Origin: Aquila chrysaetos chrysaetos
Taxonomy: Eukaryota > Chordata > Aves > Accipitriformes > Accipitridae
Direction of reading: 5' to 3'
Length of the DNA: 64,000 bases
Assembly: GCF_900496995.4 (NCBI RefSeq)
Contig: NC_044020.1
Span: 11,674,001 to 11,738,000 of the forward strand
The position numbers were made by a program, and so were the translations under genes. Positions 48,001 to 59,489 of this stretch are shown here, piece by piece. Under the pieces are notes generated by a model. That model did no database searches. It had not been told where the DNA came from and worked only from the letters and a program-made list of their open reading frames with translations. Position 1 is the stretch's first letter; each line of letters opens with the position of its first letter.

Positions 48001-51000
48001 TGTAAAACCAACCAAACCAAACCAGTGTAAAATGAAAGAGAACTAAGGCAGTGCTTTTGTGCACTAGACTGGTAGAAACTTCCCTGGCCTGTGGATCTAA
48101 TCCCAATACTCACTGCAAATGCACTCAGATACTTTTCAAATAGAATATGCAACATCTGTATGGATATCAGTACCCTGAATCTGACAGCCATTAATGAGAG
48201 GTAAAGACTTAGTGTGATTTTTCTCTGGCAGAAAACAGATGCATCCCTTTAACAAGTCTGGGAGCCCCTTGTCCTGGCTGACGTGCAATCACCAATGGGA
48301 GACACTCGGTGGGATTACAGCCTTTCTTAAAGATTGCCAGCATACATCCTACTAAAGGGCTACCTAAAGTGCTCCATGTCTAGGGAGCTAACTGATGAAC
48401 CACTCGCTGACTAAAGAGTTTTGGGGAAGAGCAGTTCAGAGAGAATCTGCAGGCATATGTAATTGTGATGAATTGGGAAAGCATCCATTTAAATGATGAG
48501 GTAATGCATATGATAGGATCTCAGATCTGGAGTGTTCCCAGTGTTGCCCGGATCTTCCAGAGGTGCATCCAAGAACTTTGTCCCATGCATTTCTCCAGGA
48601 GGCCCAAATTTGGTGCGATGCTTTGAACTTGGGATCAGAAAGCAATTTTGATCACAAGCTGGTAGTTGTCCATATCAGAACAATGTGGTGAAAGCCGTAT
48701 ATTAATGCACGGATTCTGTCTTTATAGGCTGTATAGTGGTTGACAATTTTAAGAGCTTGGCTATGTGCATGGTGGGGTAGGAGATGATTCGTTGATTTCT
48801 CCAGTGCGAATACAACAGTGTCAGCTGCAGGATTCACCTGAGGTGAATGGAGAGTGGTGGTCAAGGGCTCCCTGCTGGACCATCCAGGTTTATGTTAGAT
48901 GAAGTGAAATGCAAAAACTAAAAAATTACTTGACAGTTGAAGCTGTTGAGCAACAAAAATGAATGTTTTCTTGAACTGAGATTTTAATATTATGTTCAGA
49001 TATGTTTTAATTTTTAGGTTTCCTGCCCTTACGCAAAATACAAAATTACTACATGGCGTGGAGGCCTGTTGATTTTTCACAGGACTGTTTACCATTGAAG
49101 GTGTTTATCCAAGAATTGTTCCTCATTTTTAGATATTTTTAACGTGTTTGTTAGTAAAGTTGCACATATCCCTCTTTCACTAATTTCCATGCACAGAGAT
49201 CTTGGAAATTAACTTAACGAAAGGAAGAAGAACAGTGCTTTGAAAAGAGAAGGCTATGCATAAGCAGGTTATTTTTAGAAAACAGAAGAACTATGGCCTC
49301 TGAAGAAAATATGAAACAATAAATATTTATACAAAAGTGCATGAGGTAAAGAAGTGAACATAAGAGAGACTCCATTCTTTAATCACAGCTGTAATGTTTT
49401 TTTTCATTGCCAAACAATGTGTGAAAATTGCTTTTGATTGCATGTGCTGTTGGTAGTACGCTTAATGTAAATCACCTGGAGTGTTTTGGGGCTCAGAAAG
49501 AGACCAAAGAAGCCATGCAGATTTCTTTCGGTACTAAAAGCAAAGATATGAGCCCATGCCTGCAGTGACTAGAGGGAGACCACGATGTGCTTCGTTAGGA
49601 GATTGAATTGCAGGATCATCACCTTTGTAAGAAGCCTAAAATACTAAACTGTGGATTGTCTTTGAGGGCAGAATTGACAAATGCAAAACATGCATCGATG
49701 ACCGGAAGAACTTCTTCCTAGCTTAAAGAATTCTGTACAGTGTTCTCTTAAGCTGTGCTGAATTTGCTTTAAAAATAGTAATAAATCTTACTGCTTAGGT
49801 TGAATGTTACATCTGTTGTGCATTTATATGGGAGGAATAATATTTCTTAAAAAAATGTAACATGCCACCTACCAAGGAGCCCAATCTCATTTTATAGCCT
49901 TTCTTCATACAGCCATAAAACTTATTTGCAAGAACACCCCAGAATTAATTTTAAACAAATGTGTGTTATCCAGAGTTAATATGTGCATTTGTGTAACAGT
50001 GTGTGTTTGTTAATCTCAGACTTGTGAAGGCAACTATTCACATGCACGCTTTGCCTGCAAAAGAACATAACTGACGTTTGATGTAGATAAGATTGTTATG
50101 GATCATCCAAATACAATTCTCAAAATACCAGACTAGTGAGGATAGTCATCTTGCAGTCCTGAGAGAGGGGATTGCACCAGAGCTTGGGCCAGTCTTCTGT
50201 GCATGGTATTCATAAAGAAGATAGTTTTACTAAGCCTCCACAGGACCAGAGATTAATCCTGCTGGAACTGCAAGCCTGGTATTTGCATCAGTGTGGTATT
50301 TCCCTGACGGTGAGTTGCTGAAGTAGCCTGTTTGCTAAATTGCACTGATTGACAATGCTTGCTCTTTTCTGTACGGGGCACTTCTGTGAATCCTCCACGG
50401 TATCTCCAAGAGCAGTGGTTAGTGGCCCATTTTTATAACTGGGGAGGTTGAGTTAATGTAGTTTTCCCAAAGCTGTAGCACTGTGTTGCAGCTGGCATGA
50501 GAAATTAAAATTCTGGCTCTGTAGAAGTGCCTGGGAGTTTTGCCACTGGCTCTAATGGAGCCAGGATTTTGCCCAAGAAATTTGCTAGGTCCTAGTGTTT
50601 GGATCACTGCTAATAGCTTCCAGAGAAGCTCTGCCAGAACATACTTAATTTATGAAATTGCTTAGTAACAGTGAGTTCCTCTATTGAAGTGCAATTTTAA
50701 TCTGTCTAGCAGTGACATTGTTTAATTGTATCTTGTGTGGGTTGCTTGGTATGACGAGCTCTCCTGTAGAAAAATGGTTCTTGGCTAGGTGATGAATGAC
50801 ATCCCGATTGCTAATTCCTCTTCAGGCTTTGAAGTGAACCTGATGACGTGGGAGCAGAACTCCAGGTGACCCACAGTATCATCTATACTATGTATCAGGG
50901 TGTTGGGAAGTGTATAGCCTCTCCGCAGGTATTAACAAACATGCTGGATCGGTTGTGAAGTTGTAGGTTGTGATTGCCACTTTTAACAGACTCTAAAACG

Positions 51001-54000
51001 TATATTTTTTACCAAAGTAAATATATGGCTCCTATGCCGCCTTCTGCCCTCTGACAGAGCATTGATCTTCTTTTAGCTAGAATCACATTCTTAAGCTGAA
51101 TTCTAACTCCAAATCTCTTAAAAGGGTAATTTCTTTTGGTCGGTCCCCATCAGGGGTGAAAGATGATCAGTGTGTGCTTTCTCTTGTTATCAGGTATGTT
51201 AAATGAATAATTTAAATAATTTAATTACCTGTTTGATTAAATCACTGGGACTTCAACCAATCCCATGCAGTTTCCTACTGAGTTTATGGTTTTTCTGGCA
51301 GAGCTCACGCTACTTGGATTTGTGTGCACATCCAGAACACTCTCCATAGTCATATAAATGAGATTCAGAGTAAAATACATCGAGAGAGTCTGGAAAGTTC
51401 ATATCAGTATATGAATAATGGATGTTTTATTTTTTATTCAAGATATTGGCCTTCTATCTCTCAGCACCTTGTAGAGCAAAGTATGCAACTGCAACAAGTA
51501 AGGGTGCCTTAAGCAGCTTCAAAGTCTCCCTACTCTATTAAATATAAATAATCTGTATCGTTCTTTTTAGCATAACATACCTTGCCTTGCACCTGACTGC
51601 CTCAACAGGTTGTGCAAAGTGTGATAATGGAGCCAAATGGCTGCACCTTTTTGTAGGGATTTGCCTACAGCTGTGGGGCTGACCCTCAGACCTCAGAAGC
51701 AGTTGTGGCTGTGCTCTGGAAGAGCTATGTCTGTATGAAGAAAGCATATCCTGTGTTGTGTTTTCCTCCTGCCATAAGTATCTTTCTGGAGGATGCAGGG
51801 GGTTAAACAAAACCACAACAAGAGTAATTGGAGAATACTGCAATGCATCGGAATGTGCACTGAACAGAACCAGCTATCACCATCCATTTCTATGTATAGA
51901 CCACTCAGAAATGTGTTGGCATGAAGCGAGATTAAACAGATACATGGAGTCTAGTTCCTCAGTACAACAAGGATCATAGTTCTTAAATTCTGCCAAACAG
52001 GAATCAACTCGGTTAGGGTGAACAGCATGATTAGCGCAATTTGTATTATTGTTTTGAAGAAAGACTGACGGGATCTGTGTGCATCATTGTGGGGGAAAAA
52101 AAAACCAACCTGGCCAAGGGAGAGTCCATGCACAAGAAATCCCCCGAGCATTGATTTCACCGGAAGAGCAAGCATGGAAATTGCTCCAAGGAAGAGTTAC
52201 TACTCCTCATGTTCAGTTACAGAATATTTATGCCATTGTATTGTTAATCAGAAGGTTTACTATCTCATGAAGGTAGGACTAAGGTAAGGAGGTTGCTAAT
52301 ACTTTCCCATTGTGCTCCTCTGATCTGTAAGTACGGCTGATTTCAGAACCCAGGGCTGCCTGAGCCACCAGGCTGGAGGATCTGAAGGACTTTCCTGGCT
52401 GCCAAAGGTCATTCTGTCAAGGAGGGAGACTTCTGCACAGTCTCAGGCTGCCTTAGTTCTTGTGGTTGCTTCCCAACTGCTGCGAATGCGCATTTGATTG
52501 TTTAATGGGATTTTTCTATTACTTAGTGATTGATACTCTTCTAAAAAAATACACATACTGAAAAACCACTGCCACTGCGTGGCTGAAGTAGCAGCTATTT
52601 GTGGTTGCAAATCATGCCTGGCTGCCTGTCACAGAAGGGTGAGGCAGAGTGCTTTTGTGTTCGTCTCCCGCCTGCTCTGATTAGGCTTTGTTACCCTCTC
52701 GCTTTGCTGTCTGTTCTATAGCTTTCGGATGCAGTGGTCTTCCAGGGCATCAGGATCTTGCCTTAGATCTTCAGCTTCTGCTTTTTATAAACAAAGAAAT
52801 CTCAATTAATTGTGATTCTGGATTCCTCTGTTGTCCTCTCACATATGCACCTCTTGGGGGTTTGTGGCTGTGATCTGGTGAACTAGGAAGAACTGTGGAA
52901 TGACGCCGGATTTTTCTGTCCATCGATATTCCCACAAAGCATGAATTATTAATCATGAGATTCTCTTACTATTCTGTTTCCTTCTTTAGATACAGTATTG
53001 TCTAAAATGTTTTCAAATAGATTTTGAGCAGGTTTTTTTCAGCATTTGAGGGCCCAGTTACTGAGTCAGGGCCCAAATCCTGACTGAATGGAATTCTGTA
53101 ACTATACAGCAGGTTGGGGAAGGTACAGAAAACATAAGGCAGACAAATCCAAGGTTAACTATGACAAGAAAAAGAGAGTATTGCTTTGTTTATAAACTGC
53201 AAACCCTCAGTTTATAGCTTCATATTCTTGCTCTGTTTCTGATTTTAGGGGGGGTGGGGAGGGAAAGATTTAATTTTCTTTTACTTTTCATTTGGGTATG
53301 GAGTTGTAGTTGACTGAACTCCAGATTTTACTTCATGACGGTACTGCTGCAGGAAAAAAAAGCACCAGCTACTTAATGTCATAGGGCATGCGCTAGTTTA
53401 TTTTGTTGCCATCTTTGTGGCTTTCATTCAAGGTCACTTGTTTTATGGGACGCCTGAGTCCAAGATTTATTCTGCTGCAGGAGATTGCCTAACAGGACAC
53501 TAACAGTTCATAACCTAATGAATTTCCAAAGCCGTATTAAAGCACTGGGAAGCATTTCATCCTTTCCTGAATGGTTTCTGTTTCACAATATAATTTTGTA
53601 CAGTAACATTTTCTTACTGTTTTTTATAATATCCCCCTTCTGGTTGAAGAAAAATAGGGGGAAAAATCACCAACTGTGGATATGACCTTTAAAGACACAC
53701 AGGTGAGCCCTAGTATGTGCAGTGCTAATGGGGAGATAAAGAAAAAATAAGCACACCACCTGATTTTAAGCACCTAATTTAGGTTAGGAGGCTTATCTTG
53801 TTAGGCTTTTGTAGGGGACTGGGGGATAGCCAGAGTTGTGTTCCTAAGCCATCGGATGCTCTAAATCACCCTCTGGCAAAGCCTGCTTCCTTCTTATAAA
53901 GCAAGCTCAGGGAAATGAACCATCCAGGTTGGGTGGGTAATTCTGCTCATGTGAGTACGCCCCCGGTGGGTTTATTTGGAGGGGAAAGAGAAACACTCAG

Positions 54001-54668
54001 GAGGATTATAAACAACAGTAATTGGCGACAAAAAGTCGGTCTCCACGTCATGTTTGCTGATTGTGTGCAAGTGTATAGTCAGTTTTGCTGATGCTTGTAC
54101 ATAAGAGAGATTCTGAAACATGAGTAATTTGATGCATGCTCTTTGTCTTGCTACAGTAATTACAATCTTTTATTGCCCAGGAGCTGAGCTGTAGCTCTTC
54201 TTCTGTTTTACAGTGTGTTATGTTGCCTTAATTGCACCATCTATCGTGACATTTTTTGTGCTTTTTATTTTTGCCTTTTACTGTGGATGCTCTAAGCCAA
54301 GTAAATGATACTACAGCATCTGGGAAACTTGTCAGGCTGCATTCAGGTCAGCAGTTCATCAGTGAGTGCTATGAAAGATAATCTATGAACGTCAAAGTTG
54401 TAGGACCTTGAAAAAAGGCAATCAGCAGGAACAGCTTGGAAATCTGCTGAACAGAAGGACCTAAAGGTAGGTAAGGTGGTGATTATGAGTTACTGAAAGT
54501 GGCGAACCCCTGGGGGTGTGTGTCCAGATCCTGGGCTTTGTGGTGACCATTAGCCTATCCTTTAGAATTAGGGGAAAACACTAAAGAAGGGAAACATGTA
54601 ACCCATAGGGTGAGTATGTTACAGAGCTGGATTTTCTGTCCATTTCTATCACTGTGCCTGCTTTAGAA

Positions 54669-54830
54669 CTTCAGAACCACCGAATAGTTCAGGTTAGAAG
54701 GGAGCTTAGGAGTTTTTGGTCAACCTGCTGCCCAAAGTAGGGTCAGCTCGGAGATCAGGGGAGATTGCTCAGGATTTTTTCCTGCCAGTCTTGCTGGTCT
54801 TTCTATAGGATGGGCGGGGGAATTTGGGAT
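54669..54830 (-). mobile_element. CR1 LINE 3' fragment
   Basis: Read on the + strand it begins like the reverse complement of a CR1 3' end: ACCACCGAATAGTTCAGGTT, then AGAAGGGAGCTTAGGAG, CAACCTGCTGCCCAAAGTAG, GGTCAGCTCGGAGATCAGG and TTGCTCAGGA. CR1 is the main LINE of birds and is usually 5'-truncated, as here. The right-hand boundary is approximate because the match decays. Confidence 0.8.
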
Positions 54831-55879
54831 TAGCAGTGGCAGAATAGCTTGGCTAGGTTATGTGGGCAGAGATGATTAGGAGGGCAGGTGTTTGACTTGT
54901 TCAAAATGTGATAATGGCAATAATCCTGAATGAAGTGGCTCCACTTCAGACAGAGGATAATTAGGCTTTGCATTAAGGAAATGAGCAGAAAAAGCAATAA
55001 GCATTAGGCATGAGTCCTACCACCGTGCGATTTCTAACTCTGGAAACTGCAGCTTGCTTGAAGTAGCGTTAGCTTCAATCGCAAGGGTATGTCACTTCCT
55101 CAGAGCAGTCCAAAAGCTGAAGCATGAACCTTAGCGTTCTGCGTTATCGTGAACTATAGAGTTGTGTGGGAGGGGGAGGTATAAAAGGAGAACCTACATG
55201 AGAAATCAGTGTCTGCTTGGATTGCAAAGTGTCAGCAGGTGTCTGGTAGGTTCTGCTTGCTGAGGGAAGCAGGTGGCTCATTATTCACAAGAGAAGAAGG
55301 GGCACTTCACTGACAAAGGATCTAAGCATGGGAGAACCAGATGAACGGAGGAATCTCTGGAGGTTTCAAGGAGATGGGTTGTGACCCCCACGTTCTTAAG
55401 CTTTTCCAAGATGACAGAGAGTACCGGTGAACGAGAAAAGGCTAGACAGGGAAATACTGGCTTTTGAAGGTTGAGAAAGGCACCTGCAGTCATTCAATTT
55501 GTGTTACTGCAGGGAAAAGTAGAAGCAGCTTCCTGACCCCGAAACTATTTGCTCAACCCTAGCATAGAGATGTGCAGCCAGCAGACCCGTGCCTTCCAGT
55601 CTCAAGCTTTGCCGTCAAACGTTAGCTTCTTTTCAATGATCCATCCATGAGAGGTGCAGATGTATTGTCTCTTTATGGGTGTACCGGAAAGCCAGATAGA
55701 AGAGACCAGATAAAAACGTGGCAGTGAGGAAGAGGGGGCACACAGGTATACACAGGTTTAGGGAGAAGAGAGCGAGCTATTAATACAGAGCCCGTGTTTT
55801 CTCCTTCACGGCAATTTAGAGCACATTTCTAACTCTCTCCTAGATTCCTACTGTCATTTGTGGAGGAAACATTTTTCCT
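54831..55879. other. Intergenic stretch before the CpG island
   Basis: No gene or repeat recognised. A TATAAAA-like motif (GGTATAAAAGGAG, about 55,180-55,192) occurs, but no supported exon follows it. Confidence 0.55.
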
Positions 55880-56420
55880 CCGGTCCCAAACCCAGCCCAC
55901 CACCGCGGAGCCGAAGCCTGCCGCGTTCAGGTGCGGCCCCGCCGCTCGACACCCGAGCCCAGCGGTTCCCCCAGCGGCTCCTCTTCCCCTCGCCGTTCCG
56001 CCCGCAGCTCCCTCTCCACGGGGCACGCGTGAGCGCGGCGCCCTGCCCGTGTTTCATGCGTGGCGCCGGCCGCGGGGCGGGGCGGGGCGGGCGGAGCCGG
56101 TCCCGCGGCCGTGGGTGCCGGGACACGCGTGGGCGGGGCGGGAGCGGCCGCGGCGCTGTCCGCGGTGCTGACCGCCAGCGGCGGGGGTCCCGCTGCTCCG
56201 CAACTGGCGGGGGGAAAGGCGGAGGGGTGTGCTGGCCGCCCCTCCTGCCGCTGCTGGGGCCGGCTCCCCCGGGTGGGTGGGAGCCGGCGGGGTTCGGTTG
56301 GCTTCCTGCTTGGTCTTAAAAGGGTCGGCTGCTCTACAGTCTTTCTGCCCGTAATCTCTGGGTCGTTTCTCAAGTCGCGTGGCTTCGTGGCGCGCTGGAG
56401 CCCGGAGATCTGCACCGTGG
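55880..56420. promoter_or_regulatory. CpG island, orphan promoter candidate
   Basis: About 0.5 kb of strongly GC-rich, CG-dense DNA in an otherwise AT-rich region. Overlapping GC boxes (GGGGCGG series) lie at 56,074-56,094, with more at 56,131-56,142. Bird CpG islands of this kind normally mark promoters. Open frames run through it in several frames on both strands (up to 162 codons), as expected for GC-rich DNA, and none resembles a known protein, including the first exon of TMTC1, the expected neighbour. Direction is undetermined. A possible + strand donor is CGC|GTGAGC near 56,028. Confidence 0.75.
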
Positions 56421-58188
56421 CAGATAACTCTGAGTATCTCCAGCCGGGGCTACCTTTCCTATTGCCTTGCAGAAAGCTGCTATTACTGAAATAACTGTGT
56501 GCTAAGCTGAGCCCAGTGGGGGGGAGTTCTTGGGAGGATCATTCTTCTGAAGGTGGCTGTGCTACGCCAAAGCAGGGAGCCACGCTGCTCGTACCATCCC
56601 AGCACATCAACTGACAGAGCTGCAAAACCTGAATCCTTAAAATCCTGGCTGAACTGATATAGCTGAGCTTCTGCGTGCTCTTGATTACAATACTTGATTG
56701 CCTAGAACTGCTTATGGTAGCTAAAAATATCTGATATATTCAAACTATCAACGACACATCCAGCATAGAATACTGGATGCCACCCACTGGCTCAAAACGT
56801 TTTTTCACCATGTGCCTGACTTGCTACAGGAGCCAGAAGGCAGGAAGAGAGACAGTCAGGGGTGACACTGAAAGAAGTTACTTATCTAACTTGTTGGATC
56901 AGTTTGTGGTTCAGAGTTTTGTAGTACTAAAAGCTCTTTGTGAAGTGTGATTATTTAAATTGGTGCAATCTCTCTGTTGGTGTTGGAGAGCTGCTTCAAG
57001 TCCAGCATTTCCTAGGAAAGCTGATAGCAAAAGACGTTTCTATAGGTTTTATTACATGCTGTGGTTTGGTCTACAGCAACCTTTGGGTGCATGAGAAGAT
57101 CATATTGGGCTCAGCGTACCATCCTCTGGGTGACTAACATTTAAAGCTTTGACATTTTTAGAGTAAAGATAGATTTATTTTTCACTTTGTTGGCATGTTC
57201 TTGGGTTCCTTCTGACAGAGTATGTATGCCAGTCAGGCTCAAGGAAGAAGAAATCTCAGGACCCACCATCACCTTGATTCCCTAGGCTAAATGAGCATCC
57301 AAGGAAGGAGTATTTGAGAGGAGAAGATCCTAGATCTCTACACTCATGATTTCTGATGTTGTAACCTCTGTCAAGCGCCCTTTTTGGCAGTTTTCTGAAA
57401 AGCCCTTGTTAGCAGTCTAGGACGCTTTTTTCTCCTGCTTCTACCTTTATCTTGCATTTGGCCCTGTTTCTATTTATTTCAGGGAATGACAGAATGCCTT
57501 TTATTCGAAGTGGCAAACCTTGGTTGTAAGATTCACAAAGTTCCTTTGCAGCTCTTGGTGTACAAGAGCTTTACTTCTGTATGTGTCGCTCCTTTCACTT
57601 GCAGGAAGGATGTGAAGTTTCATCTACAACAATCTTGCTTTTAGCATAAGGGCTTGTCCGCAGGATTATTGTTAGCATGGGACATTTTTATGTTATATAT
57701 TAGAATTCATATGATTCTAGAAATCTCTGCTTCATTCCTCCCATGTACTCAAATAATGGCTGTACAAAGGAGACTACTCGTCTTGCCTGTGCCAAGCAAG
57801 AACTCATTTCTGCAGTTGATGTACCATCACCCAGTCTTTGCCTGCAGGATTATATTCTCTGCATAGGAAGAGTCAACTGTAGAGAAAAAGCTTCAAGAGT
57901 GGAGTACAACCATTTATAAACCTTCTGCAACAAAACACAAAAAGTGTTTCCCATTACATGCCAGAAGTTGTGCCTTGGGATTTCTATCATGTGTCATTTT
58001 TCATCCCATGATCTTCAAGAATGATGTACATATAACTTTTAATTTTTTTTAATAGTGAGCATGTTAGGAAGATCAGGTCAGGCAGAGCTCAGCTAGCTAT
58101 CAGGATGATTTTCATTCTGTATGTCACCAATTTGTCATTCCCAGAAGGCTAAATTTTTGGTTAGGTTTCATTGCATGAGGTGACAGGC
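56421..58188. other. Non-coding stretch after the CpG island
   Basis: No conserved reading frame, repeat or RNA gene recognised. If the island fires in the + direction this would be the transcript's first intron or body. Confidence 0.5.
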
Positions 58189-58778
58189 TGTCGTGGTTTA
58201 ACCCCAGCCAGCAACTAAGCACCACGCAGCTGCTCACTCACTTCCCCCCCACCCAGTGGGATGGGGGAAAGAATCAGAAGGAAAAAGGTAAAACTCATGG
58301 GTTGAGATAAGACCAGTTTAGTAGAACAGAAAAGAAGAAATTAATCATGATAATAATAACAATAATGAAATGACAATACTAATAAAAAGATTGGAATATA
58401 CAAAACAAGTGACGCACAATGCAATTGCTGACCACTCACCAACTGATACCTAGTTAGTTCCTGAGCAGTGATCCCCTCCAGGCCAACTCCCCCCCAGTTT
58501 ATATACTGGGCATGACATCACATGGTATGGAATACCCCTTTGGCCAGTTTGGGCCAGCTGTCCTGGCTGTGTCCCCCCCCAACTTCTTGTGCCCCTCCAG
58601 CCTTCTTGCTGGCTGGGCATGAGAAGCTGAAAAATCCTTGACTTTAGACTAAACATTACTTAGCAACAACTGAAAATATCAGTGTGTTATCAACATTCTT
58701 CTCATACTGAATCCAAAACATAACACTATACCAGCTACTAGAAAGAAAATTAACTCTATCCCAGCTGAAACCAGGACA
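58189..58778 (-). mobile_element. Solo LTR of an avian endogenous retrovirus
   Basis: A 590-bp unit beginning TG and ending CA, flanked by CAGGC (58,184-58,188) and CAGGT (58,779-58,783), a 5-bp target duplication with one mismatch. The ends (TGTCGTGGTTTAACCCCAGC on + and TGTCCTGGTTTCAGCTGGGA on -) match an LTR family I remember as abundant in neoavian birds. Orientation is -, because only that strand has a promoter-like TATATAAA (58,498-58,505 on +). No internal retroviral genes adjoin it, so it is the product of LTR-LTR recombination. Confidence 0.85.
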
Positions 58779-59391
58779 CAGGTGTAGGCTTAGTTGCCCT
58801 CCTCTTTGCAGTATTTGAAGTTTAATTGATGCTAGTTGCAGAAAGATATCAGATACCTTCAGACAACAAAATGTTTAAATCCAGGTAAGAAATTATTCTG
58901 TCAGGCCAGCATGTTCTGCCAAGTGGAAGAGAGCTTCATTAAAGCAAGCAATGTCTGTTATGTCCCTGTTACAAAATACTAGTTTTCTGAACTGAGCTTT
59001 CATGTGGAGATTTTAGAGAGAGACATGGAGCACCCCCGGTTGTTCTATGCACTACCTTAACATATTCACCTCCTAGTTTCCCTGGTCTCTGGTGTGACTA
59101 GGCCCCAGGGAAACATAGGCACTTTTTCTTCTCTGTAAAGCAGGAAATTGCTGGGTTTGCATTGGCAAAGGAATGAGAGTTTGATGGAGCCCTCTCTGTG
59201 CTCCACTGTGATATAAGGCTATGCAGTCAATTTACCAATGGCTTCTGCTGCCCAACAGGTTCCCCACCCTAAGACTGTGTGGCAAATGTTCTATTTTAGG
59301 AGCACACGTCTAGGTAATATGTCTCTGTGATTAAAGAGGCAATGGATTACCTCTGGCAGCGTGTGTTTCATCTTAATGAACAAGGGCAAGG
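58779..59391. other. Intergenic stretch between LTR and CR1
   Basis: Nothing recognised beyond short chance frames. Confidence 0.55.
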
Positions 59392-59489
59392 CCCTGACCT
59401 ACCTAATCTAGTTGGCCCTGCTTTGAGCGGGACGTTGGACCAGACGACCTGTAAAGGTCCCTTTCAGTCTAAATTATTCCATGATTCTA
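59392..59489 (+). mobile_element. CR1 LINE 3' end
   Basis: ACCTAATCTAGTTGGCCCTG, CTTTGAGCGGGACGTTGGAC, CAGACGACCTGTAAAGGTCC and TTATTCCATGATTCTA follow the CR1 3' consensus in order, finishing in the ATTCTATG-type terminal repeat. Heavily 5'-truncated, + orientation, moderately diverged. Confidence 0.9.

Larger units (their letters stand above)
46371..54660. other. Intergenic stretch, no supported gene
   Basis: AT-rich sequence with no conserved protein frame. It contains a T22 tract and a weak candidate for a decayed retroelement frame at about 47,640-48,000. The rest, to 54.66 kb, shows neither a CpG island nor a repeat I recognise. The segment from about 54,000 to 54,360 looks like unique sequence that could be a regulatory element, but nothing in it proves that. 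Confidence 0.6.

Noticed and set aside
55858..56494. Long overlapping frames (up to 162 codons) through the CpG island on both strands
   Set aside because: GC-rich DNA has few stop codons in any frame. The translations are Ala/Gly/Pro/Arg-rich, contradict each other by frame and match no known protein, including TMTC1 exon 1.
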